From positions 422,407 through 486,406 of the forward strand of contig NZ_VZDQ01000024.1 of the NCBI RefSeq assembly GCF_009602435.1: a DNA stretch of 64,000 nucleotides, read 5' to 3'. The stretch comes from Sediminibacillus terrae. Its GTDB lineage: Bacteria; Bacillota; Bacilli; Bacillales; Amphibacillaceae. Made by a program: the position numbers and the translations under genes. Of the stretch, positions 55,943 through 64,000 are shown piece after piece (the first letter of the stretch is position 1; every line of letters starts with the position of its first letter). The notes under the pieces are model-generated. The model searched no databases, was not told the origin of the DNA, and saw only the letters and a program-made list of their open reading frames with translations.

Positions 55943-56818
55943 TTATCGCTCCTCCAATCTTTGGTTCCGAAGTTGGATAATAGAGAGTATTAACAAAATA
56001 AAGAACAACGCATAAGACATGGTAGCAGCATAGCCTAGGTTGTTTTGTCTAAACCCTGCTTCATAAATATATTGAATGAGAGGTCTGGTTGCACCGCCAG
56101 GGCCGCCACCTGTGATCAACAAGATTTGTGCAAATACTTTATAGGAAGCCAGTATTTGCAATAACAAAATCACTTTCCCGATTGGAACAAGCTGCGGCAA
56201 TGTGATATGACGGAATTGATCCCAACGACTTGCTCCATCTATTTCACTTGCTTCATACAAGGAATCAGGGATATCTTGTAATCCTGCAAGGAATAAAACC
56301 ATATTAAAACCAACCGTCCACCACAAAGTGACTACTACAATACTTATCCAGGCAAGTACTTTATCTGCCATCCAAAAGGGTTCTGCTTCAATACCGACAC
56401 TGTGCAGCACAGTATTAACAAAACCACTGTATGGTTGAAGCATAAAAATCGCTAGAAAGGAGATAACTGCTACGGATAAAATACTCGGCAAGAAAAACGA
56501 GCTGCGAAAAAAGGTTTGAAGCTTCGTTTTGATATTAGCTAATAGGGCTAAGCCTAACGCGAGCGCCACCATGGTCGGAGTTGTCAAGATAACAAATAAT
56601 GTCGTGTTCCAAAGTGTTCGCCAGAAGTGAGGATCTCCAAACATCTCTTTATAATTTTCCAATCCTACAAACTCCATTTTTCTAACGAGAGTCCAATCAA
56701 ACAAACTCATTTCCAATCCTTTAAATATAGGAAGGATCGTAAATAGTAGATAGGCCACAAAAAAGGGTAAAAGATAAGGAATTGCCTTCAAGTCTTGTAT
56801 CCACGATTTTTTATTCAT
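55943..56818 (-). CDS. Sugar ABC transporter permease, MalF type
   Basis: A 291-residue CUT1 permease with six helices and EAA motif (YEASEIDGASRWDQFRHITL, about 195-215). Together with the MalG-type protein it forms the channel. No ATPase gene is present; Bacillota usually use a shared MsmX-like ATPase for such importers. It follows a strong hairpin after the binding-protein gene. Confidence 0.94.
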   Translation of the reverse strand: MNKKSWIQDLKAIPYLLPFFVAYLLFTILPIFKGLEMSLFDWTLVRKMEFVGLENYKEMFGDPHFWRTLWNTTLFVILTTPTMVALALGLALLANIKTKLQTFFRSSFFLPSILSVAVISFLAIFMLQPYSGFVNTVLHSVGIEAEPFWMADKVLAWISIVVVTLWWTVGFNMVLFLAGLQDIPDSLYEASEIDGASRWDQFRHITLPQLVPIGKVILLLQILASYKVFAQILLITGGGPGGATRPLIQYIYEAGFRQNNLGYAATMSYALFFILLILSIIQLRNQRLEER

Positions 56819-56840
56819 GCGTAACCCCTTTCCATCAAAC

Positions 56841-56873
56841 TCTAAAGCTCCTAAGCTGGTTAGGAGCTTTAGA
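56841..56873 (-). terminator. Hairpin between binding protein and permease genes
   Basis: Perfect 14-bp arms TCTAAAGCTCCTAA / TTAGGAGCTTTAGA with a 5-nt loop and a T-poor tail. Such hairpins after solute-binding protein genes stabilise that part of the mRNA and lower expression of downstream genes. Confidence 0.85.
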
Positions 56874-56893
56874 TTAAAAGAGTTTTTCCCTGA

Positions 56894-58228
56894 TTAGTCT
56901 ATTAAGTCCTTGATTTCTTTCTCGATTGTTTTAAATGCCTGTTCAGCTGTAACTTCACCCGTCCAAACTAAATCCAAATTTCGTACCATGATGTCTTGCA
57001 CACCTCTCCCATAAATGGTATGGTCTGCAAAATTAACATAATTCGCTACCTGAGCGTACTCACTACGGTATGGAAGCTCTTCATACTCTTCCGATTCTAT
57101 AACCTTTGTTTTCGCAGGAATATGACCTGCTTTAGCCCAAATCGCCCCTTTATCCGTAGCAAAATCCATGAATTGAATTGCCGCCTTTTGTACTTCTGGA
57201 TCAGCATTTTGATAATAAGGGATGACAAAGGTATGTGAATCTCCCCAAGTACCCTTTTGATCAAATACATTCGGTACTGGCATCGCCGAGAAGTCTAAGT
57301 CCTCCGTCGTTTCCCATGTTCCAGTGGCCCATACCCCCGTAGAAATAGCAGCAGCATTTTTAGATTGAAACTCCGTATAAAAATCCTCAAGATTTAATGG
57401 GACAACTTCACTATCATAATAAAAACCTCTCAAATAGTTAGCTGCTTCAATCGCTTTATCGACATCCAGGATATATTCAGGATTTTCCATATCCTCCTCG
57501 GACAAAATATGCTCCCCGCCAAGCTGGGTATAATAAGACCACCATAGACGGTAACTATCCACCCCTGCAGTAGAGAATGCCAAGGGGTATTTATCGTCAG
57601 GCAATTCGTCTTTGAGCGTTGTTAAGAAATTTACAAACCCTTCTGGTGTTTCCTCTATTTTTGGATTGCCGTTTTCATCAAGCAGCCCGGCATCACCCAC
57701 AAGCTTGTTATTCAAATAAAGTATTTGTGCGTGTGTATCAATCGGTACTGCATAGTGCTTTTCATCATAAACAGTTGCTTCTAAAATATTGGAATTGAAT
57801 TCATCCCAATTCACTCCGACTTCTGATCCCAGTGAATCCAATTCCTGCACAAGGCCTTGACTAATCAGTTCCGGCAACACACTTGTGTGCGATATGGCTA
57901 AATCCGGCCCCTTGCCCGCTGCAACACTGGTCAAAAGCTTTGTATAGTACTCATCATAATCCTGCATAACATTGTTTATATAGACATCGGATTGACTCTC
58001 ATTGAATTCATCGATGATCTCTTGCATGTATTCTGCATCTCCACCACCAAAAAGGTTCCACATCACGACCTCTGTTGCACCCTCAGGTATCTTGACATCT
58101 GATTTACCATTCGTTTCGCCATTGTCAGCACCGCTGGCTTTATCACCCGATCCACCTGAACTAGAGCATGCAGCCAACATAAGGACGGTCAGTGACAAGA
58201 CTACAGAGAAAATGAGACACTTTTTCAT
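56894..58228 (-). CDS. Sugar ABC transporter solute-binding lipoprotein
   Basis: A 444-residue family 1 extracellular binding lipoprotein. Lipobox LAAC gives Cys21, followed by a Gly/Ser/Asp linker and two lobes beginning VVMWNLFGGGDAEYMQEIID. It captures the oligosaccharide released by the surface GH43 enzyme and hands it to the permeases. GAGGAGGAGG precedes the ATG, one of the strongest ribosome sites in the window, in line with high expression. Confidence 0.94.
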   Translation of the reverse strand: MKKCLIFSVVLSLTVLMLAACSSSGGSGDKASGADNGETNGKSDVKIPEGATEVVMWNLFGGGDAEYMQEIIDEFNESQSDVYINNVMQDYDEYYTKLLTSVAAGKGPDLAISHTSVLPELISQGLVQELDSLGSEVGVNWDEFNSNILEATVYDEKHYAVPIDTHAQILYLNNKLVGDAGLLDENGNPKIEETPEGFVNFLTTLKDELPDDKYPLAFSTAGVDSYRLWWSYYTQLGGEHILSEEDMENPEYILDVDKAIEAANYLRGFYYDSEVVPLNLEDFYTEFQSKNAAAISTGVWATGTWETTEDLDFSAMPVPNVFDQKGTWGDSHTFVIPYYQNADPEVQKAAIQFMDFATDKGAIWAKAGHIPAKTKVIESEEYEELPYRSEYAQVANYVNFADHTIYGRGVQDIMVRNLDLVWTGEVTAEQAFKTIEKEIKDLID

Positions 58229-58463
58229 AACTTACTCCTCCTCCTCAAACATGAAAAAACAAAATCGAGTTACTTTTTAACAATTCAGAAATTTATAAAG
58301 CCAGCTTCGCAAAAGATTAATACATTTTTCTGTAATACGGAGTTTTTTAACATTGTTTTGCAGAAGAATGAAACCCGACCTTAGAGTTGCATCACGCTCC
58401 TTTGGCTTTATTGATGAAAGAACCGACCTACTTGCAACGAATGATTTCAACCTCTCACACTTT

Positions 58464-58478
58464 TTGTAACCGCTTACC
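58464..58478. promoter_or_regulatory. cre site of the glycan operon
   Basis: TTGTAACCGCTTACC on the plus strand matches WTGNAANCGNWNNCW at all fixed positions but the last. Carbon catabolite repression of a polysaccharide operon is expected. Confidence 0.65.
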
Positions 58479-58512
58479 AAGATGATACAATATTAAGTGT
58501 ATCACTTATATA

Positions 58513-58543
58513 ACATATTTAGTATAAAATATACTAAATATGT
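58513..58543. promoter_or_regulatory. 31-bp operator-like palindrome of the glycan operon
   Basis: Perfect 13-bp arms ACATATTTAGTAT / ATACTAAATATGT around a 5-bp AAAAT centre. The core TAGTAT/ATACTA recurs in the palindrome in front of the regulator gene (59829), so both are probable binding sites of the GntR-LacI regulator. Adjacent Ts also allow terminator activity. Confidence 0.65.
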
Positions 58544-58621
58544 TTTTTATCGTATTGTTGCCTGATTCAAATCACACAGAGGGCATAAGCATCCCATCAC
58601 CACCATGAATACCGATTAATA

Positions 58622-58658
58622 AAATAAAAAAACTCCCCCTTGTAATATGCAACAAGAG
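58622..58658 (-). terminator. Weak terminator after GntR-LacI gene
   Basis: CTTGT / ACAAG with flanking CTC/GAG pairs and seven Ts on the minus strand. Confidence 0.45.
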
Positions 58659-58737
58659 CACACATTACGCGGCGAAGTCAGAGTAGTAAACCGGATGGAA
58701 TTTAACAAATGGCAGTTCCGAGGAAAAAAGTGGCTGC

Positions 58738-59805
58738 TTACAGGGAAGAAGCTGTAACAAATTCAACTGGGATAAATAACCTCTCCGGTTCATATTCATC
58801 ATTTAGCTGCCTTACCAGTAAACAAACAGCAGTTTTACTAATTTCTTTTATATTTTGCTGAATATAAGATATTGCGGCATTCCTAGTCGGGTCAAACGAG
58901 ACGATTTCTATATCTTGAGGGACTTGCATCCCGATCTCTCTTACAGCAGTGTACGTGTACTTGGCAAGCTCTGCATTCATGGAAAAGACCGCTGTTACAC
59001 CTGGTCTGTCTTTTAAAAAAGTCCCTATGGTCTCTGTCGCCTGTTTTGAGATGATATCAAAGTCCAATAAACACCATAAATTCTTATTGATATTCAAATC
59101 CTTGTCTAAAAATGCCTTTTCAAACCCACTTATCCTTTCATTCGTTGCAGTGTTAGTGTTTGGCCGACTTATTAACCCTATATTTTCATGGCCTTTATCC
59201 AGTAAATAGCTAATTGCTTCATACGTACCATTTAGATTTTCTGAGCTGACACTATAAGTATTGATATTCTCTAAATATCTATCAATCAACACTAGCGGGA
59301 ACTGATCTATTGTAAGCTTTAGGATTGCCTCATTATACGTTGCCTTTTCCGTTGGAAAAATGATCAGCCCTTTGACATTCAATTGACGAAACATATTGAC
59401 TGCATTGGTTTCCTCTATTTGGGACTCTCGTGTAATTCTAATAATCAGTTCATACCCATTTGCACGTACATATTTTTCTATATAATTCAAAAGCTGTTGA
59501 TCCACTTGCGTTTTCATGGTTGGTATAATAAGTCCGATTATCCCTTTGTATGAGAATTCAGCTAAAGGAGCAGCGGCTGTATATTTATTATTTTTTTTGA
59601 TGAATGTTCCTTTTCCTTTTATCCGCTCAACGATACCTTCATCAGCTAATCCTATCAGTGCATTCTTACTAGTAATTTGACTAACATGATACTGCTGTGC
59701 TAATTCTTTTTCGGAAGGAACTCGGTCACCAGGCCGAAGTTCTCCTGATTGAATTTTATTTTTGATCTTTTCTTGAATTTGCTTATACAATGGTTCCGCC
59801 TTCAT
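58738..59805 (-). CDS. GntR-LacI hybrid regulator (AraR-like architecture)
   Basis: A 355-residue regulator with an N-terminal GntR winged helix (about 5-72, RVPSEKELAQQYHVSQITSK) and a LacI-type periplasmic-binding-like ligand domain (about 88-355, GIIGLIIPT). This fold is that of AraR, the arabinose repressor of Bacilli. ATG 59805 is chosen since GGAG lies 9 nt upstream; longer frames from 59832 overlap the operator. It sits next to the glycan operon with similar palindromes at both promoters, so it very likely represses the operon and itself until a pentose or similar sugar binds. Confidence 0.88.
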   Translation of the reverse strand: MKAEPLYKQIQEKIKNKIQSGELRPGDRVPSEKELAQQYHVSQITSKNALIGLADEGIVERIKGKGTFIKKNNKYTAAAPLAEFSYKGIIGLIIPTMKTQVDQQLLNYIEKYVRANGYELIIRITRESQIEETNAVNMFRQLNVKGLIIFPTEKATYNEAILKLTIDQFPLVLIDRYLENINTYSVSSENLNGTYEAISYLLDKGHENIGLISRPNTNTATNERISGFEKAFLDKDLNINKNLWCLLDFDIISKQATETIGTFLKDRPGVTAVFSMNAELAKYTYTAVREIGMQVPQDIEIVSFDPTRNAAISYIQQNIKEISKTAVCLLVRQLNDEYEPERLFIPVEFVTASSL

Positions 59806-59828
59806 CCTCATCCACTCCAAACCCAACA

Positions 59829-59862
59829 ACATAGTATATTAATTATATTAATCATACTATGT
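59829..59862. promoter_or_regulatory. Operator-like inverted repeat before the GntR-LacI gene
   Basis: ACATAGTAT (59829) and ATACTATGT (59854) form a spaced inverted repeat with AT-rich inner arms that almost pair (TTAAT/ATTAA). It shares the TAGTAT/ATACTA core with the palindrome at 58513 and would allow autoregulation. Confidence 0.6.
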
Positions 59863-60409
59863 AAATCCGATTAATTCTACATGTTTTCTAATTAAATGGG
59901 GGATTTAATTGATAATTGATAATTATAATGACAAAAAAGACGCAGATGTTGTAAATCAACAACATCTGCGTCTTTCCTGTAGTATCACAAAACGTTAATA
60001 AATTCTAATTTAAGGACCTTTAATCCATTTATTCTTAAACTCTTAAATAAAATGTTGCGTATATATACGTACCTTTTTAAACTCAGAGATTAGACTCGTC
60101 TATTTTTGTTAAAACCTCAACATTTTTGATTCTAACCTGAATTGGTTTTCCATACCTTTATTCCTTTGGATCCTGTATCATTTCCCTTTCAATTTATATA
60201 CATAATACGGAAATAGTTAGGTGGTCATCCTCTTCCTTTTTAGCGGATTAGAGGGCAATAGCACTATAGGGCATTAAGATTGTCAGTGCTTAGGAAAACA
60301 CTAGGATTAATAACACATACCGAAAAGAATATAAAAGCAATTCCCCGGTTAGATTAATTGCATTCCCTTTATAAAAGTATTACGGTAAATAAAAAAGGAG
60401 AGTGAACCA
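59863..60409. other. AT-rich spacer with an isolated hairpin
   Basis: About 550 bp between the divergent regulator and aldo/keto reductase genes. Besides the hairpin at 59936-59975, it holds AT-rich sequence with no gene seen; the reductase promoter is presumably in its right part. Confidence 0.55.
59936..59975. terminator. Isolated perfect hairpin with T tracts
   Basis: Perfect 17-bp arms (AAAGACGCAGATGTTGT and its complement) with a 6-nt loop, flanked by A and T runs. It looks like a strong terminator, but both flanking genes point away from it, so its transcript is unknown. Confidence 0.75.
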
Positions 60410-61234
60410 ATGAACTATATTACTTTAAACAACGGATTGAAAATGCCCCAGCTCGGATTCGGAGTATGGCAAGTAGAAAATGACGAGGCAACAAAAGCTG
60501 TATCCAAAGCGCTTGAAGTTGGTTATCGCTCTATCGATACCGCGATGATCTACAAAAATGAAGAAGGTGTAGGAAAGGCGATCAAAGAATCATCCGTTCC
60601 ACGCGAAGATTTGTTTATCACGACAAAGGTTTGGAACAGCGATCAAGGCTATGAAAACACCTTGCGTGCCTTTGATGAAAGCCTGGAAAGACTCGGCCTG
60701 GACTATGTTGATCTATACTTGATCCACTGGCCGACACCGGAATATGATGACTATGTGGACACATACAAAGCGATGGAAAAGCTTTATAACGACGGCCGCG
60801 TCAAAGCGATCGGCGTTTGCAACTTTGAAATTGAACATCTACAACGTCTGCTGGACGAATGCGACGTAAAACCAGTTCTAAACCAAGTCGAATGCCATCC
60901 ACATCTGGCCCAAAACGACATCAAGGAGTTTGGTGCAAAGCATGATATCTTTGTGGAAGCATGGAGCCCATTAGAACAAGGTGGAGAAATCCTAAAAGAC
61001 GATGCTGTCAAAAATATCGCAGCGTCCCATGACAAAACACCAGCTCAAGTAGTGCTGCGCTGGCATCTGCAAAACAACACGATTGTTATTCCTAAATCCG
61101 TAACGCCTTCCAGAATCGAAGAAAACTTTAACGTTTTTGATTTCGAGCTGACCAATGAAGAAATGGAAAGCATTAATAGCCTTAACCTGGACAGAAGGAA
61201 AGGCCCACATCCGAACGAAATGAATAAACGGTAA
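60410..61234 (+). CDS. Aldo/keto reductase (glyoxal / 2,5-diketogluconate reductase type)
   Basis: A 274-residue AKR5-type NADPH reductase, similar to B. subtilis YvgN/YtbE. Tetrad residues are D43, Y48 (DTAMIYKNE), K73 (TTKVW) and H106 (LIHWP); the cofactor phosphate site IPKSVTPSRIEEN is near the C-terminus. Such enzymes detoxify methylglyoxal and other reactive carbonyls. AAAAGGAG precedes the ATG; a clear terminator follows. Confidence 0.93.
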   Translation: MNYITLNNGLKMPQLGFGVWQVENDEATKAVSKALEVGYRSIDTAMIYKNEEGVGKAIKESSVPREDLFITTKVWNSDQGYENTLRAFDESLERLGLDYVDLYLIHWPTPEYDDYVDTYKAMEKLYNDGRVKAIGVCNFEIEHLQRLLDECDVKPVLNQVECHPHLAQNDIKEFGAKHDIFVEAWSPLEQGGEILKDDAVKNIAASHDKTPAQVVLRWHLQNNTIVIPKSVTPSRIEENFNVFDFELTNEEMESINSLNLDRRKGPHPNEMNKR

Positions 61235-61252
61235 GTTTTTAATAACACACTA

Positions 61253-61280
61253 AAAAGAGACAGTTTTTGCTGTCTCTTTT
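61253..61280 (+). terminator. Terminator after aldo/keto reductase
   Basis: Perfect 11-bp arms AAAAGAGACAG / CTGTCTCTTTT with loop TTTTTG. Confidence 0.85.
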
Positions 61281-61491
61281 CCACTTTTTCTAAGTGGATT
61301 ACCATCAAAATAACCAGAATTAACTTAAAGGGTTGATTAACAAGCGTTAATCAGCTTTTTCGGTGGTTAAACAGATTTAGGTTAAGAAAAGGGAAGAGTA
61401 CTGTCTTGTTAATAGTTATCAAGAATTTATATACTCATCCCCCAATTGGATTTCTAATCCTCTCACATACTAGTCTCTGCCTAAGGTTTCC

Positions 61492-62223
61492 TCACACCAT
61501 TGGTTTAATGACCACTTCACTTACGTCGGTATTTTCTGGCTGTTCAAGCGCATAGACAATAGCGCGAGCAATGGCCGTTGCTGGCAGAGTGGTACGCCGG
61601 TATTCCTTCATGAAGTCCCTTGCATCGTTGTCGGTAATGCTATCAGCTAGTTCTGATTCCGTTACCCCTGGCGATAACAGGGTTACACGGATATCTTGCC
61701 CCACAGTCTCTTGACGCAATCCATCCGTTATTGCACGCACTGCATATTTGGTCGCGCAGTAGACAGCAGCTGTCGGACTAACTTCGTAGGCACCGGTGGA
61801 AGCGATATTTATGAAATGACCGTAGCCTTGTTTTTTCATGACAGGAAGACCAGAGGCAATGCCATGGAGGACGCCGCGAATATTGACATCAATCATGCGG
61901 TTCCATTCCTCAATCTTCAATGCTTCCAAAGGAGAGAGCGGCATTACCCCTGCATTGTTGACAATAGCATCCACTCGTCCAAAACGACTTTGGGCTAATC
62001 TAATGATTGCCTGCATCTGTTCTAATTCTGTCACATCGAGCTGTTGAACGACTACAGAACCACCATCCGAAAGAATGTCAGATGCCAATGCTTCTAGTCT
62101 TTCCATACGTCTTGCCCCGATAACAAGATGAACGCCCATGCTTGCAAGCAGTCGGGCTGTTGCTTCACCAATTCCGCTGCTTGCCCCTGTAATCACAACA
62201 ACTTTTTCATTAAGTGCAGACAT
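61492..62223 (-). CDS. Classical SDR oxidoreductase
   Basis: A 243-residue SDR with cofactor motif TGASSGIG (12-19), NNAG (89-92), catalytic S142, Y155 and K159 (YCATK). GARRMER after the second strand suggests NADPH preference. It is the second gene of a two-gene unit with the Atu4866-type protein (2-nt gap), divergent from an AraC regulator, a common layout for an inducible oxidoreductase. Substrate unknown. Confidence 0.92.
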   Translation of the reverse strand: MSALNEKVVVITGASSGIGEATARLLASMGVHLVIGARRMERLEALASDILSDGGSVVVQQLDVTELEQMQAIIRLAQSRFGRVDAIVNNAGVMPLSPLEALKIEEWNRMIDVNIRGVLHGIASGLPVMKKQGYGHFINIASTGAYEVSPTAAVYCATKYAVRAITDGLRQETVGQDIRVTLLSPGVTESELADSITDNDARDFMKEYRRTTLPATAIARAIVYALEQPENTDVSEVVIKPMV

Positions 62224-62225
62224 TA

Positions 62226-62498
62226 TTAATTGCTCCCTTCACTGAGTTCTTCTAGATATAACACCATACCTGCATGGTAAAGCACCCCGTTGATAAAATC
62301 ACCATCGGCAGTAAAGCCTGTATCATCAACATATTCGATATGATTGCCCTTGATGGTATAGTTGCCTTGGTAGGCACTTTTGCGGTCACCACGGGCTTCG
62401 TCGTATCGTCCGTTCGGAAGCAGCTCGTGACGAATATAACCGTCCGCGGTCACCCAGGTTCCCAAATAGGGATGTAAATGATCATGTTCTTTTTTCAT
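62226..62498 (-). CDS. Small Atu4866-domain protein
   Basis: A 90-residue protein resembling the Atu4866 family: YLGTWVTADGYIRHELLPNGRYDEARG, then YQGNYTIKGNHIEYVDDTGFTADGDF and ending in GMVLYLEE. The fold is a small beta-barrel that may bind a ligand. It is almost always found beside SDR enzymes and AraC regulators, as here. AAAGGAGG precedes ATG 62498; the longer frame from 62579 lacks one. Confidence 0.83.
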   Translation of the reverse strand: MKKEHDHLHPYLGTWVTADGYIRHELLPNGRYDEARGDRKSAYQGNYTIKGNHIEYVDDTGFTADGDFINGVLYHAGMVLYLEELSEGSN

Positions 62499-62768
62499 TT
62501 CATAACCTCCTTTCATATTTAAACGATGGATGGCACTCCATTTTTTGCAGGATAAGATAACACAAATAAAGCGTACCAAAGAGCGAATAACAGAAACTTG
62601 CTCAATTTCTACCCCTCCAAATAAAGTGGCTCATCATAAATTCATTATGAACTTTTGAGCCAAAGAGGGGGTAGCGGAAAAATACACAATTATTGCCTAA
62701 TACTCCAATAAAATATAGTATAGTGTAAGATATCTATAAGTTTGCTGGAAAAGATGGGGGAGTTGTCC
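62499..62768. promoter_or_regulatory. Divergent control region for SDR pair and AraC gene
   Basis: A 270-bp spacer with a TATAGT -10-like box near 62717-62722 for the AraC gene and an inverted GAGCCA/TGGCTC pair near 62630-62662. AraC-type control of both directions is expected but no clear direct repeats were found. Confidence 0.4.
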
Positions 62769-63650
62769 ATGGAGCAAATGAAGGAATTAGCAGAGCTGAT
62801 TGAGAGAAATGTAATGACGGATGGAACGCATGAGACGTCTATAGCAGGCTTGAGGTTTGTTCGTTCCTCTCGGATTTCCGAACCGGTTTACTCTGTTTAT
62901 GAACCGTCCCTATGTGTTGTGGCCCAAGGATCAAAATTGGTCTTGCTCGGGGAAGAAAACTACAAGTATGATTCGGCCAGTTATTTGACTGCTTCCGTAC
63001 ATTTACCGATCACCGGGCAAATTGTAAAGGCTACACCTGAAAAACCTTATTTATGTGTTCATTTGCAGCTTGAAATGAGTCAGATCTTTGAAGTCGTTCA
63101 ATCATCGAATCAAGAAATCCCTAGTAGCTCCCCAGGACGTGGACTGGAAGTCAGCCGGATAAATGGCTCGCTCCTCGAAGTGGTATTACGGCTTATTCGG
63201 CTATTGGAGAACCCAAAGGATATACCAGTCCTAGCTGAAAGTATCAAACGTGAAATTATTTACCGGGTACTACAGAATGAACAGAATGAGTCCTTGAAGC
63301 ATTTTGCACTCGTAGGTAGTAAGGCCCACCGGATTGCAAAGGCGATTGGGGTGTTGAACAAAAAATTCGCTCAGCCCTTGAAGGTTGCCGATTTGGCGAA
63401 AGAAGCTAGAATGAGCTCCTCCTCCTTTTACAATCATTTCAAGGAAGTCACGGGCATGAGTCCAATCCAGTATCAGAAACAGCTCCGGCTGCAGGAAGCA
63501 CGCCGATTGCTTTTAACGGAAAACATGGAAGCAGCTGAGGCAGCGTTTCAGGTAGGTTATGAAAGTCCATCGCATTTCAGTCGGGAATACAGCCGTAGGT
63601 TTGGCCTGTCCCCAATGAAAGATATACGACTTCTGCGGGAAATGTTTTAA
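62769..63650 (+). CDS. AraC-family regulator
   Basis: A 293-residue regulator with the AraC N-terminal ligand domain (about 20-180, YEPSLCVVAQGSKLVLLGEE and VHLPITGQIVKATPEKPYLC) and two C-terminal helix-turn-helix motifs (about 195-290, KVADLAKEARMSSSSFYNHF and AAEAAFQVGYESPSHFSREYSRRFG). ATG 62769 follows GGGGGAG; the frame from 62742 contains that site. It most likely activates the divergent SDR-Atu4866 unit. Confidence 0.92.
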   Translation: MEQMKELAELIERNVMTDGTHETSIAGLRFVRSSRISEPVYSVYEPSLCVVAQGSKLVLLGEENYKYDSASYLTASVHLPITGQIVKATPEKPYLCVHLQLEMSQIFEVVQSSNQEIPSSSPGRGLEVSRINGSLLEVVLRLIRLLENPKDIPVLAESIKREIIYRVLQNEQNESLKHFALVGSKAHRIAKAIGVLNKKFAQPLKVADLAKEARMSSSSFYNHFKEVTGMSPIQYQKQLRLQEARRLLLTENMEAAEAAFQVGYESPSHFSREYSRRFGLSPMKDIRLLREMF

Positions 63651-63821
63651 CCCATGACTGTTTCACTTCGAAATGGGTATTTGGAGTGCAACTCCAAATC
63701 TGTCGGGGTATCTCTTGAAAAATTCCCTAAAAAAGAATTACCATCCTACCCAGACTTCTATTTGTGCCTTCGACTTTTCATACTGTTACATCTACACCTG
63801 AAAAAGAATATAAAAAAACAC

Positions 63822-63863
63822 CTATTCTTTTAACTGACCTGTAAAAAACCAGTAAAAGAATAG
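63822..63863. terminator. Terminator-like stem
   Basis: CTATTCTTTTA-ACTG pairs with CAGT-AAAAGAATAG; a single bulge and a 13-nt loop. It is about 170 nt after the AraC stop. Confidence 0.5.
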
Positions 63864-63893
63864 ATGTCAAATTTGATTATTGCAGTGAAAATG

Positions 63894-63966
63894 AGCCACT
63901 TATGCGGAGTTTTGAGCCAGTCATTGCGGAGGAAAGAGCCGCCCTTTGCGGAATGCAGGGCCACTA
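63894..63966. repeat. Degenerate 21-22 bp tandem repeat
   Basis: AGCCAC, AGCCAG, AGCCGC and GGCCAC occur at 63894, 63915, 63937 and 63959, each followed 10-11 nt later by TGCGGA (except the last). The spacing of 21-22 bp is regular while the other bases vary. Confidence 0.6.
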
Positions 63967-64000
63967 TAAATAGAAAAAGGAAAAGCCTCCTGTATAATAA

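Larger units (their letters stand above)
58229..58621. promoter_or_regulatory. Promoter region of the glycan operon
   Basis: About 390 bp upstream of the binding-protein gene, holding a cre site (58464), a small palindrome TAAGTG-TAT-CACTTA (58494-58508) and the long operator-like palindrome at 58513. No gene is present. Confidence 0.6.
63651..64000. other. Right-edge spacer
   Basis: About 350 bp after the AraC gene holding a small hairpin (TTTGGAGT / ACTCCAAA near 63679), the stem at 63822 and the degenerate repeats at 63894. No gene begins before the window ends. Confidence 0.6.

Overview
The window looks like the chromosome of a moderately low-GC Gram-positive bacterium of the Bacillaceae type. 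The evidence is: strong AGGAGG ribosome sites with frequent TTG and GTG starts, a BceRS-BceAB bacitracin-type module, a bla-blaR1-blaI locus, class III fructose-1,6-bisphosphatase, a TasA/camelysin-type matrix protein, CcpA-type cre sites and a Rex-box ldh promoter. Genus cannot be fixed from sequence alone. No tRNA, rRNA, CRISPR array, intact insertion sequence or prophage was seen.

Layout. 1-7000: end of a CstA-type transporter, an 82-bp nested tandem repeat, a TasA-family gene with SinR-like boxes, an unknown gene, and the bceRS-bceAB detoxification module with its operator. 7000-21200: metabolism and envelope genes: staygreen protein, amino acid permease, the ldh-lctP fermentation operon under a Rex-box promoter, an SDR, two unknown genes (one secreted), a membrane diguanylate cyclase and malate:quinone oxidoreductase, with dispersed structured repeats between them. 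21150-31000: aldo/keto reductase, lipoprotein, fbp, the beta-lactamase bla-blaR1-blaI locus, a chemotaxis-type receptor and an XRE regulator. 31200-38700: a two-component sodium/solute symporter operon, lipoproteins, an AT-rich island with a secreted hydrophobic protein plus a small membrane protein, and a LysM-3D cell wall protein that seems to start at ATC. 38900-43200: a ManD/RspA-like dehydratase divergent from a PTS EIIBCA gene and a GntR/UTRA regulator. 43300-49500: two-component system, DrrAB-type ABC exporter, DUF4396 protein and a large lipoprotein. 49650-59850: a hemicellulose or arabinan side-chain locus: surface GH43 lipoprotein, solute-binding protein, two permeases (no ATPase, so a shared MsmX-type ATPase is expected), cytoplasmic GH43 and GH2 enzymes and a GntR-LacI regulator with matching palindromes and a cre site. 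60400-64000: aldo/keto reductase, SDR plus Atu4866-type small protein divergent from an AraC regulator, then degenerate 22-bp repeats.

How parts work together. Three antibiotic or envelope-stress modules (BceRSAB, Bla-BlaR1-BlaI, DrrAB with a two-component system) sit among central carbon genes. ldh-lctP, mqo, fbp and the symporter operon are fermentative and gluconeogenic functions with visible Rex or cre control. The glycan locus imports oligosaccharides released outside and finishes them inside.

The most unusual non-coding signal is a family of four 110-115 bp elements (7142, 20511, 20901 inverted, 34807) whose arms change sequence between copies but keep pairing in at least four stems, so they are structured elements and not random duplicates. 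Other points of note are the ATC start, a 51-codon leader ORF with the best ribosome site in front of bla, and the AT-rich secreted-protein pair at 36392-37555.
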